NCBI RefSeq assembly: GCF_000255135.1
Contig: NC_016751.1
Location: 496,001 to 560,000 of the forward strand
Origin: Marinitoga piezophila KA3
GTDB taxonomy: Bacteria; Thermotogota; Thermotogae; Petrotogales; Petrotogaceae
Length of the DNA stretch: 64,000 nucleotides
Direction of reading: 5' to 3'
Shown here: positions 54,338 through 63,509 of the stretch, in pieces
Layout: each line of letters opens with the position of its first letter
Position numbering within the stretch: position 1 is the first letter of the stretch
Program-made: the position numbers and the translations under genes
The notes under the pieces: generated by a model
Seen by the model: the letters and a program-made list of their open reading frames with translations, nothing else
What the model was told of the DNA's origin: nothing
The model's database searches: none

Positions 54338-55267
54338 ATGTGGATTCATATAAATGACCCTCTTGATAGTGAAGCAACAGAAAAACTTAAGGCCGCTTTA
54401 CCTGAAGCAAAAATAACAATAGAACATTTTGAAAAAGATGAATTAATTGAAAAGGTTAAAGATTTTGATGTTTTGGTTGTAAGAAGTGCAACTAAAGCAA
54501 CAAAGGAAGTTATCGAAAATGGAACTAATTTAAAATTAATTGCAAGGGCAGGTATGGGGTTAGATAATGTAGACCTTGAAGCAGCAAAAGAAAAAGGAAT
54601 AAAGGTTATAAATACACCAGGTGCAAATTCATTATCAGTTGCTGAATTAGTTGTTGGATACATGCTTTCAGTATACAGACATTTAGTAACAGGAACAGTT
54701 ACATTAAGAGAAGGAAAATGGGAAAAGAAAAAATTAAAGGGTTTTGAATTAACAGGAAAAACCCTTGGTATAGTAGGATTTGGAAATATTGGAAAATTAG
54801 TAAGAAAATTAGTAACAGGTTTTGATATGGAAGTGCTTGTTTTTGATGTTTTCGAAATTCCAGAAGAAGTTCAAAAAGAATATAATGTAAAACAGGTATC
54901 CTTAGAAGAATTAATTAAAAACTCTGATATAATTACATTACATGTACCTTTAACAGAAAAAACAAGACATCTCATTTCAGAAAAAGAATTTGAAATGATG
55001 AAGGATAATGTTGTAATTATCAACGCAGCAAGAGGTGGAGTTGTCGATGAAGAAGCATTATTAAAATACCTCGAAAACGGAAAGGTTCTTGGTGCTGGAT
55101 TGGATGTGTTTGAAACTGAACCTCCAACATCAGAAATACAAATGAAATTATTAAATCACCCAATGGTTGTTGCAACCCCTCATATTGGCGCAACAACAAA
55201 AGAAGCGCAAAAAAGAGTAGGGCTTGAATTGGTAGATAAAATTGTTGATATAGTAAAAAATATGTAA
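54338..55267 (+). CDS. serA: D-3-phosphoglycerate dehydrogenase
   Basis: The protein of about 309 residues is a D-2-hydroxyacid dehydrogenase with the NAD fingerprint GIVGFGNIGKLVRKL (about 142-156), the catalytic arginine in NAARGGVVDE, the glutamate in DVFETEPP and the histidine in TPHIGATTKEA. It is the short type without an ACT regulatory domain. Paired with the aminotransferase before it, it starts serine synthesis from 3-phosphoglycerate. The start is ATG 54338, right behind the previous stop, with AAGAAGGTG as its site. Confidence 0.92.
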   Translation: MWIHINDPLDSEATEKLKAALPEAKITIEHFEKDELIEKVKDFDVLVVRSATKATKEVIENGTNLKLIARAGMGLDNVDLEAAKEKGIKVINTPGANSLSVAELVVGYMLSVYRHLVTGTVTLREGKWEKKKLKGFELTGKTLGIVGFGNIGKLVRKLVTGFDMEVLVFDVFEIPEEVQKEYNVKQVSLEELIKNSDIITLHVPLTEKTRHLISEKEFEMMKDNVVIINAARGGVVDEEALLKYLENGKVLGAGLDVFETEPPTSEIQMKLLNHPMVVATPHIGATTKEAQKRVGLELVDKIVDIVKNM

Positions 55268-55330
55268 TTTGTTAAATTATTTTAATAATTTTTGCTATAT
55301 TTTGAGTTATAATATACTTGTAAAATTTAA

Positions 55331-55531
<201 letters not shown>

Positions 55532-55542
55532 TATCCTCTTAC

Positions 55543-55573
55543 AGACCAACCTTGGAAAAGGTTGGTCTTTTTT
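55543..55573 (+). terminator. Terminator after ferredoxin
   Basis: An 11-bp stem (55543-55553 with 55558-55568) with a GGAA loop is followed by TTTTT. Confidence 0.93.
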
Positions 55574-55636
55574 ATTCAATTTTATATAAAATTTATTCAA
55601 TAAATTGCAAAATGCATGTTTTGCGAATTATAGATT

Positions 55637-55664
55637 TTGATATTTTGAAAAAATGTTGTATAAT
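55637..55664 (+). promoter_or_regulatory. Promoter of minDE
   Basis: TTGATA (55637-55642), a 16-base spacer and TATAAT (55659-55664) lie about 42 bases before the minD start. Confidence 0.65.
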
Positions 55665-55706
55665 AAGAATTGAAATTTTGTTAATTACAATCTGGAGGGG
55701 GCTAAT

Positions 55707-56531
55707 ATGAAAAAAAGCAAAGTAATTGTTGTTACATCTGGAAAAGGAGGAGTAGGAAAAACCACCATATCCGCTAACATAGGCACTTCTCTTGCTTTAT
55801 TGGGATATGATGTATGTTTAATAGATGCGGATATTGGATTAAAAAATCTTGATCTTGTATTGGGATTGGAAAATAGAATAGTTTACACTATCCTTGATGT
55901 TGTAAAAGGCGGAAAATCTCCTCTTGAAGCTGTTGTAAAACACAAACAATTAAAAAAGCTTAACTTACTTGCATCTTCGCAAATAGCTAATAAAGATATG
56001 ATTTCTCCAGAAGATATGAAAATGATAATAAATGAACTTTCAAAACATTTTGATTATATAATTGTTGACTCACCTGCTGGAATTGAGAGAGGATTTAAAA
56101 ATGCTGTTGTTGCTGCACAACACGCAATTGTTGTAACAACTCCTGAATTAACAGCTATTAGTGATGCTGATAGAGTAATTGGGTTATTGGAAAATGAAAA
56201 ATATGATGAAGATAGTATATCATTAATTGTAAACAGAGTAAAACTTCACATGGTAAATAGAAATGAAATGCTATCTCCTGAAGATATAAGGTCTGGACTT
56301 GCTGTTGAATTATTAGGTATTGTTCCGGATAGCGAAGAAATAATTATTGCAACGAATAAAGGAATCCCTGTTACAATGGAAGATGAATCAAAGATTTCAA
56401 AAATCTTTATGAATATAGCAAAAAGAATCTCAGGTGAAGAGAATCCTATTGAAAACGACCTTGCTTTATTAAAAGAATCCTCAAAAACCGGATTCAAAGG
56501 ATTCCTGCAAAAGATATTTGGTGGCAGGTGA
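55707..56531 (+). CDS. minD: Septum site-determining ATPase MinD
   Basis: The 274-residue protein has the deviant Walker A VTSGKGGVGKTT (about 9-20), DADIGLKNLDLVLGLENR, VDSPAGIERGF and a C-terminal amphipathic helix (SKTGFKGFLQKIFGG) that targets the membrane. MinD places the division site by oscillating or polar gradients with MinE and MinC. It begins with ATG 55707 after TGGAGGGGGC and is followed by minE after 5 bases. minC is not adjacent. Confidence 0.96.
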   Translation: MKKSKVIVVTSGKGGVGKTTISANIGTSLALLGYDVCLIDADIGLKNLDLVLGLENRIVYTILDVVKGGKSPLEAVVKHKQLKKLNLLASSQIANKDMISPEDMKMIINELSKHFDYIIVDSPAGIERGFKNAVVAAQHAIVVTTPELTAISDADRVIGLLENEKYDEDSISLIVNRVKLHMVNRNEMLSPEDIRSGLAVELLGIVPDSEEIIIATNKGIPVTMEDESKISKIFMNIAKRISGEENPIENDLALLKESSKTGFKGFLQKIFGGR

Positions 56532-56536
56532 TATGA

Positions 56537-56830
56537 ATGGGCTGGTTTAATTTCGGAAAGAAAAAAGCAAGTAGAGATATTGCTTTAAAAAGAATGCAAA
56601 ATCTCGTTGGAAATAGGAGAGAAAAGGTAACAAGGGTTGTCTCAAGTGAAAGCAGAGGCAATGTTGCTGTTATGGAAAGAACAAATGTAAATATTAATGT
56701 AAATGAAATGTCAAAAATGATAAGGGATTATGTTTATAAAAAAGCTAAAATTGATAAGAAAAATGTCAAAATTCATATTAGTAAAGATGAAAATGGTTAT
56801 ACAATAGTAACAAATATCTTTTTCAAGTAA
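56537..56830 (+). CDS. minE: Cell division topological factor MinE
   Basis: The 97-residue protein begins with an amphipathic, basic segment (MGWFNFGKKKAS) and a helix IALKRMQNLVGNRRE that corresponds to the MinD-binding part of MinE. A C-terminal domain with YVYKKAKIDKKNVKIHIS can form the dimer strand and helix. MinE stimulates the ATPase of MinD to release it from the membrane. The identity rests on position as well as sequence, because the match is moderate. Confidence 0.8.
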   Translation: MGWFNFGKKKASRDIALKRMQNLVGNRREKVTRVVSSESRGNVAVMERTNVNINVNEMSKMIRDYVYKKAKIDKKNVKIHISKDENGYTIVTNIFFK

Positions 56831-56844
56831 AAGAGGTGATTTAG

Positions 56845-57243
56845 ATGCTTAAAGAATTTCATATTAGAACTTCTACAAGAAATGAATTTATAGATATTAC
56901 CTCTCAAGTTGAAAGTTATATTTCTGAATCCAATGTTAAAGAAGGTATTGCAATTATTCATGTTCCACATACTACTGCTGGAATAACAATAAACGAAAAT
57001 GCAGATCCTTCTGTAAGATATGATATGACATCATTTTTAAGCAAGCTTATTCCTAATTTAAAGGAATTTACACATATGGAAGGAAATTCTGATTCTCATA
57101 TAAAATCCTCACTAATAGGTCCGTCTTTAACTGTTATAATAGAAAATGGCAGATTGCTTTTAGGAACATGGCAGGGAATATATTTTTGCGAATTTGACGG
57201 TCCAAGAATGCGAAAATTTTATGTAAAAATAATCGAAGGATAA
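56845..57243 (+). CDS. yjbQ: YjbQ family protein (UPF0047)
   Basis: The 132-residue protein has the family signature HVPHTTAGITINENADPSV (about 40-58), with histidines likely binding a metal, and the later EGNSDSHIKSSLIGPS and GTWQGIYFCEFDGPR segments. Members are annotated as secondary thiamine phosphate synthase on the basis of rescue of thiE mutants; the true role is unknown. It follows minE by 14 bases and ends in a terminator. Confidence 0.92.
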   Translation: MLKEFHIRTSTRNEFIDITSQVESYISESNVKEGIAIIHVPHTTAGITINENADPSVRYDMTSFLSKLIPNLKEFTHMEGNSDSHIKSSLIGPSLTVIIENGRLLLGTWQGIYFCEFDGPRMRKFYVKIIEG

Positions 57244-57278
57244 TAAAAAAGGGACGTTTAAAACGTCCCTTTTTTATT
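57242..57278. terminator. Bidirectional terminator after yjbQ
   Basis: A long stem built on AAAAAAGGGACGTTT and AAACGTCCCTTTTTT gives a T tract on both strands, and so serves yjbQ and the convergent chemoreceptor gene. Confidence 0.92.
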
Positions 57279-57280
57279 AT

Positions 57281-59470
57281 TTAAATTTTAAATCTTTTTA
57301 TTAAATCTTCAAGTTTTTTAACTGAGTCTTCCAATGTTTGAGAAGTTTTCAAAAGTTCTTCACTACTCCTCTCTATATGAATAAATTCTTCTTTTGACTC
57401 TCTTACATATTCATTTACGTTTAATACATTTTTCGATGCCTGATCCATAGCAGCTGCCATTTCTTCAGATGATGCACTCTGTTCTTCGGAGCTTGAAGCA
57501 AGACTTTCGACCATACTTACTATATTTACAACAGCATCTTTTATCGCTGTAAATTCATTTGAAACCTCTGAACTTTTTGAAGAAACCCTTTCTATTATTT
57601 CAGAAACATTTATTGATTTCTTACTTACCATATCAGCTTCATCTTTTATTCCTTTTAAAAGATCTGATATGTTTTCTGTAGCCTTTCGTGTTTCTTCTGC
57701 AAGCTTTCTTATTTCATCTGCAACAACAGCAAATCCTTTACCAGCTTCTCCAGCTCTTGCAGCCTCAATTGCAGCATTTAATGCTAAAAGATTTGTTTGT
57801 TCTGCAATGCTGATAATTGTATCAACAATTTCACCAATATTTGCTGATTTTTCCTGTAAGCTCTTTACACTCTTTGTATTTTCTATCGCTGCATTTTTAG
57901 CCTCTAATGCTATTTCTAAAATTTCATTTATACTTTTTTCCCCAATTTTAACTGATTCTTCTACATCTGTACTTTTCTGACTTAAATTCTGTGCGGCCGA
58001 GCTTACCATCTGAGCTGCTGATGCAACCTCTTCAATTCCTGATGTTGTTTCTTCAATGGAAGATGCTGCATTATCTGATTCTGTTAATGCAATGTCTAAT
58101 GTTTGTTCAACCTTTTGAGTTACTTCTCTCAATTTATTAGATGCGTTTAACACATTGTTTTTCTCTATACTTAATTCATTATTACCGGCTATAATTGACT
58201 CTATAAGATTTTTAAGAGATACTCTCATATTTTCAAGAGATTGTTCCAGATGTCCTATTTCTGATTTTGATGTAATCTTGATTTCTTCATTTAATATTCC
58301 CTGTTCAATTTTTTTAATATTTAATACCAGCATATTTATTGACTTTGTAATTAATATCTTCATTATATAAAAAATAACAAAAACCAAAATAACCAGTATA
58401 GCAACTAAAATAACTGCATTTTGCATGGTTGAATCATATAAAGGTTTATATATTTCATCCTCATATGCTGCTAAAACAACATATAAATCCCCACTCATCC
58501 TTTTTACATAAGCTATCTTTTTATACAATTTATCAGAATCTTTTGACTTTGGATAATAATATTCATAAAAACCTTCACCTTTTTCTATAGCCAGATCAAC
58601 TATTTTTTTACCTGTTTTTGGATCAACAGACGTTGCTGGCTTTCCTATTTTAGATTTATCTTTATATATAAAATACCTACCATCTCTGGTATATACTATA
58701 GGATATGTATTATCTCCTACATATGAAGCAGTATACAAATCATTATACAAATTATTTAAAAATTCTTTTTTTCTTTCAGCTAACTTTTTATCAATATCAT
58801 CTATATATACTCCCGTTCCAACCAACCATTTAAATTCAGGAATCCAGAATATTACACTTATTTTTGGAAACTTTTTATCTTCAGGTTCTCCAGGTTTTCC
58901 CCATTCATATTGAAGAGTTGCTGTATTATCCCCTTTTTCATATGCTTTTTTAGATAACTCTATCATTTCTTTTACTATATATTTTCCATCTTTAGATTGT
59001 AAAGAAGACAGATTTTTTCCTTCAAGAGATGGTGAAGCCGCATGCATTATCGTTTTTCCAGTTTCATCAAAAATAAAATAATATCCTGTTCCATTATCAT
59101 ATCTTAAAATCCTTATCTGTTCCTTTATAATATTCTTTGCTTCTTCGCTTGAAATCTCTCCTTTTTTCATTTTTTCAATATATACATTCACTATATCTTT
59201 AGCTATATCATTTAATGTTTCCAGTCTATCAATAGCTGCTTTCATCATTTCATTTTGTAATTCCTGTGTCCCAACTCTGTATGTTTCCATTGTTGTTGCT
59301 ATACTCTCAACACTCTGTTTTAAAATTCCATTTTTTACATATCTGTCTGTTAGATTTTTAATATTTCTATGTGTTGAAAATCCATTTATTAAAAATCCAA
59401 GAACTATAACCACTGTTACATAGAAAATTACTTTAAAACCTAACGTTTGATGAAATTTAAGTTTTTTCAT
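57281..59470 (-). CDS. Methyl-accepting chemotaxis protein with Cache-type sensor
   Basis: The 729-residue receptor has a first helix (about 11-30), a large periplasmic sensor (about 31-355), a second helix (about 358-378), a HAMP domain and a cytoplasmic signalling hairpin. The sensor contains two Cache-like parts, with [23 protein letters not shown] and [12 protein letters not shown] segments. The hairpin tip reads [21 protein letters not shown] with [18 protein letters not shown] on the return arm. It would report small organic ligands to CheA/CheW. It has no CheR-binding pentapeptide at the C-terminus. It is a single gene. Confidence 0.93.
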   Translation of the reverse strand: MKKLKFHQTLGFKVIFYVTVVIVLGFLINGFSTHRNIKNLTDRYVKNGILKQSVESIATTMETYRVGTQELQNEMMKAAIDRLETLNDIAKDIVNVYIEKMKKGEISSEEAKNIIKEQIRILRYDNGTGYYFIFDETGKTIMHAASPSLEGKNLSSLQSKDGKYIVKEMIELSKKAYEKGDNTATLQYEWGKPGEPEDKKFPKISVIFWIPEFKWLVGTGVYIDDIDKKLAERKKEFLNNLYNDLYTASYVGDNTYPIVYTRDGRYFIYKDKSKIGKPATSVDPKTGKKIVDLAIEKGEGFYEYYYPKSKDSDKLYKKIAYVKRMSGDLYVVLAAYEDEIYKPLYDSTMQNAVILVAILVILVFVIFYIMKILITKSINMLVLNIKKIEQGILNEEIKITSKSEIGHLEQSLENMRVSLKNLIESIIAGNNELSIEKNNVLNASNKLREVTQKVEQTLDIALTESDNAASSIEETTSGIEEVASAAQMVSSAAQNLSQKSTDVEESVKIGEKSINEILEIALEAKNAAIENTKSVKSLQEKSANIGEIVDTIISIAEQTNLLALNAAIEAARAGEAGKGFAVVADEIRKLAEETRKATENISDLLKGIKDEADMVSKKSINVSEIIERVSSKSSEVSNEFTAIKDAVVNIVSMVESLASSSEEQSASSEEMAAAMDQASKNVLNVNEYVRESKEEFIHIERSSEELLKTSQTLEDSVKKLEDLIKRFKI

Positions 59471-59589
59471 ACTTTCACTCCCTTTTTCATATATACAAAA
59501 ATTATATATATAATTTCTTATTAATATTATATCACATTTTTTATAAAAATTAATATATCATTGATATATTAATTTTATGAAACAACAAA

Positions 59590-59629
59590 AATACCAGGTT
59601 TTAATGCAAAACCATTAAAACCTGGTATT
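59590..59629 (-). terminator. Terminator after the diguanylate cyclase gene
   Basis: A 17-bp perfect stem (59590-59606 with 59613-59629) with a 6-base loop is followed on the minus strand by TTTGTTGTTT. Confidence 0.82.
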
Positions 59630-59642
59630 AATCATTGTTATA

Positions 59643-61463
59643 TTAACTTTTATCTTTTAATTTCTTTTTCATATTTTTTAAACTATACATATTCTGATCC
59701 GCTTTTAATAAAATCTCATCAATATCACTATTTGGAATATATCTTGCAAATCCAAGACTTATACTATAATGAATATAACTATATTTATTTAAATGCTCCA
59801 GTTTTTTATTTATTGTATCTCTAATTCTTTCTGCATCTTCAATAGTACAATTATATAACCCCATAAAGAATTCATCGCCACCATATCTCGCAACAACATC
59901 TGAATGTCTAACAGAAGATTTTAATATATTTGCTATATTTTTTATAGCTTCATCACCTTTAGAATGGCCATATACATCATTTATTGTTTTTAAATTGTCA
60001 ACATCCACAAAACCTATTACAAGAGGCTTGTTTTCTCGTTTTGACAATAATGCCAGTTCTTTTAAAATTTCCATGCCAGCTCTTCTATTATATAACCCTG
60101 TTAACGAATCATAATGAGCAAGTTTTTCAAGTAAAATCTCATTTTCCTTTAACTTTGTAATATCTCTGCTAATTAAAGCAACACCATATTTTTCTCCACC
60201 TTTATATATTGGATAATAGCTATTACTTACCCAATATATACTGCCATCTCTTCTTTTTATAGGTTTTTCTATAACGAAACTTCTTTCTTCATTATATGCT
60301 TTTTCCAATTCTAATAAAAATAACAATTCTCCTTCAAAAATTTTTCTTAAATTAGAACCTTTTGTGATATTTTTATGAAAATCCGTTCTTGTCCTCTCTT
60401 TAAAAACATTATTAACAAGTATAACATCAAAATTCTTATTTACAAATAATATTCCATCTATACTATGTTCTATAAATGATTCCAGAAGTGCCTGAGATTC
60501 TTCGAGTTTCCCCTTGGTATTTTGAAGCTCTTCCATATTATGTTTTAAAGTGTTATATAATTTTTCAACTTTCTTTTTATTTTTCTCCAGCTCTTTATTT
60601 CTTTCTAACAATTCTTTTGTCTTTTTTTCTATATTTCTTCTCATTAGATAAATAAAAATAATTAATATAAAGGTTATTATGCCTATAAGCAAAAGTACCG
60701 GTAAAATCCAGGTTGGAATTTGCTTTTTATATAAATATTTATTGATAATTTTATAATAATAAGATTCATCATTTCTCTTTAATTCTTTAAGTCTTAAATC
60801 AAGTCTATCTATAATTGGTTTTAATGATTTATTACTATATATCATATATATATCAACTGTATTCAATATCAATTGTGTTTCTTTTATATCATACTTTTTT
60901 CTGGTATTTAGACCAAAAATCCTGCTGGCAAGAGCATAATCAACTTCACCATCTTCCAAACTCTTAAAAACTTCTTCATATGAATTATATTCTTTAAATT
61001 TTATATTTAAATTCAAATCACTATCTATCTTTTTTAACCCCTGTGGTCCTTCATAATATACATCTTTTTTCAATACAGCAACACTTTTATTTTTCAAATC
61101 CATAAAACCATGAAGTGTAACATTTTCTCTGGAAAATATCTGTCCCCAATCAAATAGCAAAGGTTCTCTGCTATATTCAAAATATTTTGCTCTCTCTTTT
61201 GTATATGCCACACCAAACATAATATCGGCAAGATCATTTTTTAAATATTCAAGACCATCTGCAAAATTTAAATAAATATATTTATAATCTATTCCTTCTT
61301 TTTTAGCTATATAATCAAATATTTCCGGAAATATACCTTTTACCTTCCCATTATCAATATACATAACCGGTGGTGCACTATATATAACCACCGTCAATGG
61401 TCTTGCTATCGTAATCGTTACCATTATTATTATAATAAAAAAAAGAAACATTTCTTTTTTCAT
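59643..61463 (-). CDS. Diguanylate cyclase with binding-protein and PAS domains
   Basis: The 606-residue protein has a signal/anchor helix (about 5-20), a periplasmic SBP_bac_3-like domain (about 22-245), a membrane helix (about 252-274), a coiled coil (about 277-325), a PAS domain (about 325-438) and a GGDEF domain (about 445-600). The active-site motif GGDEF is intact at 528-532, and an I-site RxxD (Arg519-Asp522) stands five residues before it, so product inhibition by c-di-GMP is expected. It would make c-di-GMP in response to a small ligand. It overlaps the preceding binding-protein gene by 4 bases. Confidence 0.93.
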   Translation of the reverse strand: MKKEMFLFFIIIIMVTITIARPLTVVIYSAPPVMYIDNGKVKGIFPEIFDYIAKKEGIDYKYIYLNFADGLEYLKNDLADIMFGVAYTKERAKYFEYSREPLLFDWGQIFSRENVTLHGFMDLKNKSVAVLKKDVYYEGPQGLKKIDSDLNLNIKFKEYNSYEEVFKSLEDGEVDYALASRIFGLNTRKKYDIKETQLILNTVDIYMIYSNKSLKPIIDRLDLRLKELKRNDESYYYKIINKYLYKKQIPTWILPVLLLIGIITFILIIFIYLMRRNIEKKTKELLERNKELEKNKKKVEKLYNTLKHNMEELQNTKGKLEESQALLESFIEHSIDGILFVNKNFDVILVNNVFKERTRTDFHKNITKGSNLRKIFEGELLFLLELEKAYNEERSFVIEKPIKRRDGSIYWVSNSYYPIYKGGEKYGVALISRDITKLKENEILLEKLAHYDSLTGLYNRRAGMEILKELALLSKRENKPLVIGFVDVDNLKTINDVYGHSKGDEAIKNIANILKSSVRHSDVVARYGGDEFFMGLYNCTIEDAERIRDTINKKLEHLNKYSYIHYSISLGFARYIPNSDIDEILLKADQNMYSLKNMKKKLKDKS

Positions 61464-62506
61464 TCCAACACCCCTAATTGAATTGTATGGTTAGATTCAC
61501 CATATTCATCAAAGGATAATTCACCAAATGTTGTTTTAAACCTATATTTAAAAAATGAATCTCTTATCGCATTAACTTCTCTACCTTTATTTTTTATAAT
61601 TTTAGATATTACTTCAAGAGCCTCGTAGGTACCACATGCATATATTGTTGGTTCTCTTTGATATAGTTCTTTATATTTTACAAAAAATTCTACATCTTCT
61701 CGAGGTTTATATCTTAAATAATATGAATATATAACATTCTTTTTTACATTTAATAAATCAGAGAGTTGATTTTTATCAATCCATGGCGTTATCACTATAT
61801 ATACATCTTTATTAATTGATTTAAGATAATTAGCTATCATTGCTGTATTGGTTACAGAATTAATTAATAAATACACAAAGTTCTGTCCTTCGTATATATT
61901 TTTAACCTGTTCCAATATTGAAATATCAGAATTTTTTAATACACCATAATATATTTTTCCGTTATAATATTTTTTAAAATTAACGAAAGAATTATTTATA
62001 TAAAGCGGATTTTCAAAATCTTTTATCACAAGTAATTCATCTGTTGTTTTATTTAAATATTTAGCAATTGCTTTTTGTTCATTTTCATTTGATATATTTA
62101 ACCTAAAAAAATTATCGTTTTTGTTTTTAAATTTATCTGCAGTAATTGAAATGCCAATACCTATAATCTTTTCATCCTTTAATTTTCTATATATAGGTTC
62201 AAATAATGTGGACGATGAATCAAATAATATTACCCTTACACCTTTTCTTTTTAATTTTTCAAAAGCTTTTTGCGCATCTTTGATATTTCCCCCATCATCT
62301 TCTATAATAATTTCAAGTTTTTTAGAATCAGGATTTAATTTTTTAAACAATTCTATACCATTTATTGTATCAGAAACCATAAACGCTTCATTGCCATTTA
62401 GACTGGCTATAACCCCAACCTTAAATGGCATCATAATTGAATATATGACATAAATTATAAGTATGGCTCCTAAAGTAATAGATAGTATTTTAATATTTTT
62501 TTTCAT
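61460..62506 (-). CDS. Anchored type I periplasmic binding protein-like protein
   Basis: The 348-residue protein has an N-terminal membrane helix (about 7-26) and a type I binding-protein fold of the Leu/Ile/Val group, with FKVGVIASLNGNEAFMVSDTINGIELF and IIEDDGGNIKDAQKAFEKLKRKGVRVILFDSSS. No permease or ATPase genes are near, so it is not a normal transporter part. It is translationally coupled to the diguanylate cyclase (4-base overlap) and may deliver a ligand to it or act as a second sensor. Confidence 0.82.
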   Translation of the reverse strand: MKKNIKILSITLGAILIIYVIYSIMMPFKVGVIASLNGNEAFMVSDTINGIELFKKLNPDSKKLEIIIEDDGGNIKDAQKAFEKLKRKGVRVILFDSSSTLFEPIYRKLKDEKIIGIGISITADKFKNKNDNFFRLNISNENEQKAIAKYLNKTTDELLVIKDFENPLYINNSFVNFKKYYNGKIYYGVLKNSDISILEQVKNIYEGQNFVYLLINSVTNTAMIANYLKSINKDVYIVITPWIDKNQLSDLLNVKKNVIYSYYLRYKPREDVEFFVKYKELYQREPTIYACGTYEALEVISKIIKNKGREVNAIRDSFFKYRFKTTFGELSFDEYGESNHTIQLGVLE

Positions 62507-62594
62507 TGAAATCCCTCACAAAAAAAGTTTTTCATTTAGATTATATACAAAAAAATAAAATTTGTAAACATTTCAGTTATAACATTCGATATTC

Positions 62595-63500
62595 TTAATA
62601 TTTTTGTAAGCTTTTTTCAATTTTTTCAAGAATTTCTTCTTTAAATTTATTATTAAAAACTATAAAAAGGTATTCATCATTTTTTTCACGAGCTCTATAT
62701 GTAAGATTATAACTTCCAATTAATACCCCTTTTTCATTAATTAATATTTTTAAATGCATATTTTTTTTATTATCCTTTATAAATTTTACTTCAACACCTT
62801 TTAAGTATCTTAGAATATTTATATTTTCCAGATTCCAATCATCTGCATATATTTTTATTTTTATATTTTTTCTTGTTGAAAGTTTCTCTATTAAATACGC
62901 AATTCTTGAATCAGTAAAAGAAAAGGTATATATGTTTAGAAACTCATTTGTATTCGTAATAAAATCTTTTACCGTATTATATATGTTTTCAGAAGGACCG
63001 GTAACTATTTTTATTTTTCCAAATTCTTTTGTAAAAATTTCTTCATTTATTATTTCTTTTTTCTTACCAAATTTTCCTGATGCAAAATTTTTAAATTCTT
63101 TTAAAAATAAATTTACAATTTTTATATCTTCAGAATATATAAAAAGATTTATGTCTTCAAAAATACTTCCTGACGTAAAATTTCCAGTTCCAAATAACAC
63201 GCTTTTATTGTTAAAAATTATAAACTTTTCGTGTAAATAACCTTCATAGTTTCTATCAGGCAATATATAATTTAAATTGCCCTTTAAATCATTTTCTATA
63301 AATCCTTCTGTCTTTCTGGAATCGAGTATATCTATAAATGGTTGTGAAATACTTAAAGAAACGAATTTTATATTTTCAGATAAAAAAGATTTCTCTTTTA
63401 TAAAATAAAAGAGTTCCTGTGAAGGAGTTATGAAAATTTTATACGGAAATGTCATAGAAGAAAAAATTATTATTATATTTAAAATAATCTTTCTTCTCAT
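62595..63500 (-). CDS. Secreted phospholipase D-like protein with altered HKD motifs
   Basis: The 301-residue protein has a signal or anchor helix (about 3-19) and two PLD repeats. The first has LHEKFIIFNNKSVLFGTGNFT (positions about 88-108) with His and Lys of HxKx4D but Asn at the Asp place. The second has HLKILINEKGVLIGSYNLT with Glu at the Asp place. His, Lys and the GTGN/GSYN segments are kept, so phosphodiesterase activity is still likely. The domain resembles Nuc-type nucleases and PLD-like transferases more than cardiolipin synthases. It is followed closely by the hemolysin III gene upstream on the same strand. Confidence 0.82.
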   Translation of the reverse strand: MRRKIILNIIIIFSSMTFPYKIFITPSQELFYFIKEKSFLSENIKFVSLSISQPFIDILDSRKTEGFIENDLKGNLNYILPDRNYEGYLHEKFIIFNNKSVLFGTGNFTSGSIFEDINLFIYSEDIKIVNLFLKEFKNFASGKFGKKKEIINEEIFTKEFGKIKIVTGPSENIYNTVKDFITNTNEFLNIYTFSFTDSRIAYLIEKLSTRKNIKIKIYADDWNLENINILRYLKGVEVKFIKDNKKNMHLKILINEKGVLIGSYNLTYRAREKNDEYLFIVFNNKFKEEILEKIEKSLQKY

Positions 63501-63509
63501 ATTAAAACT

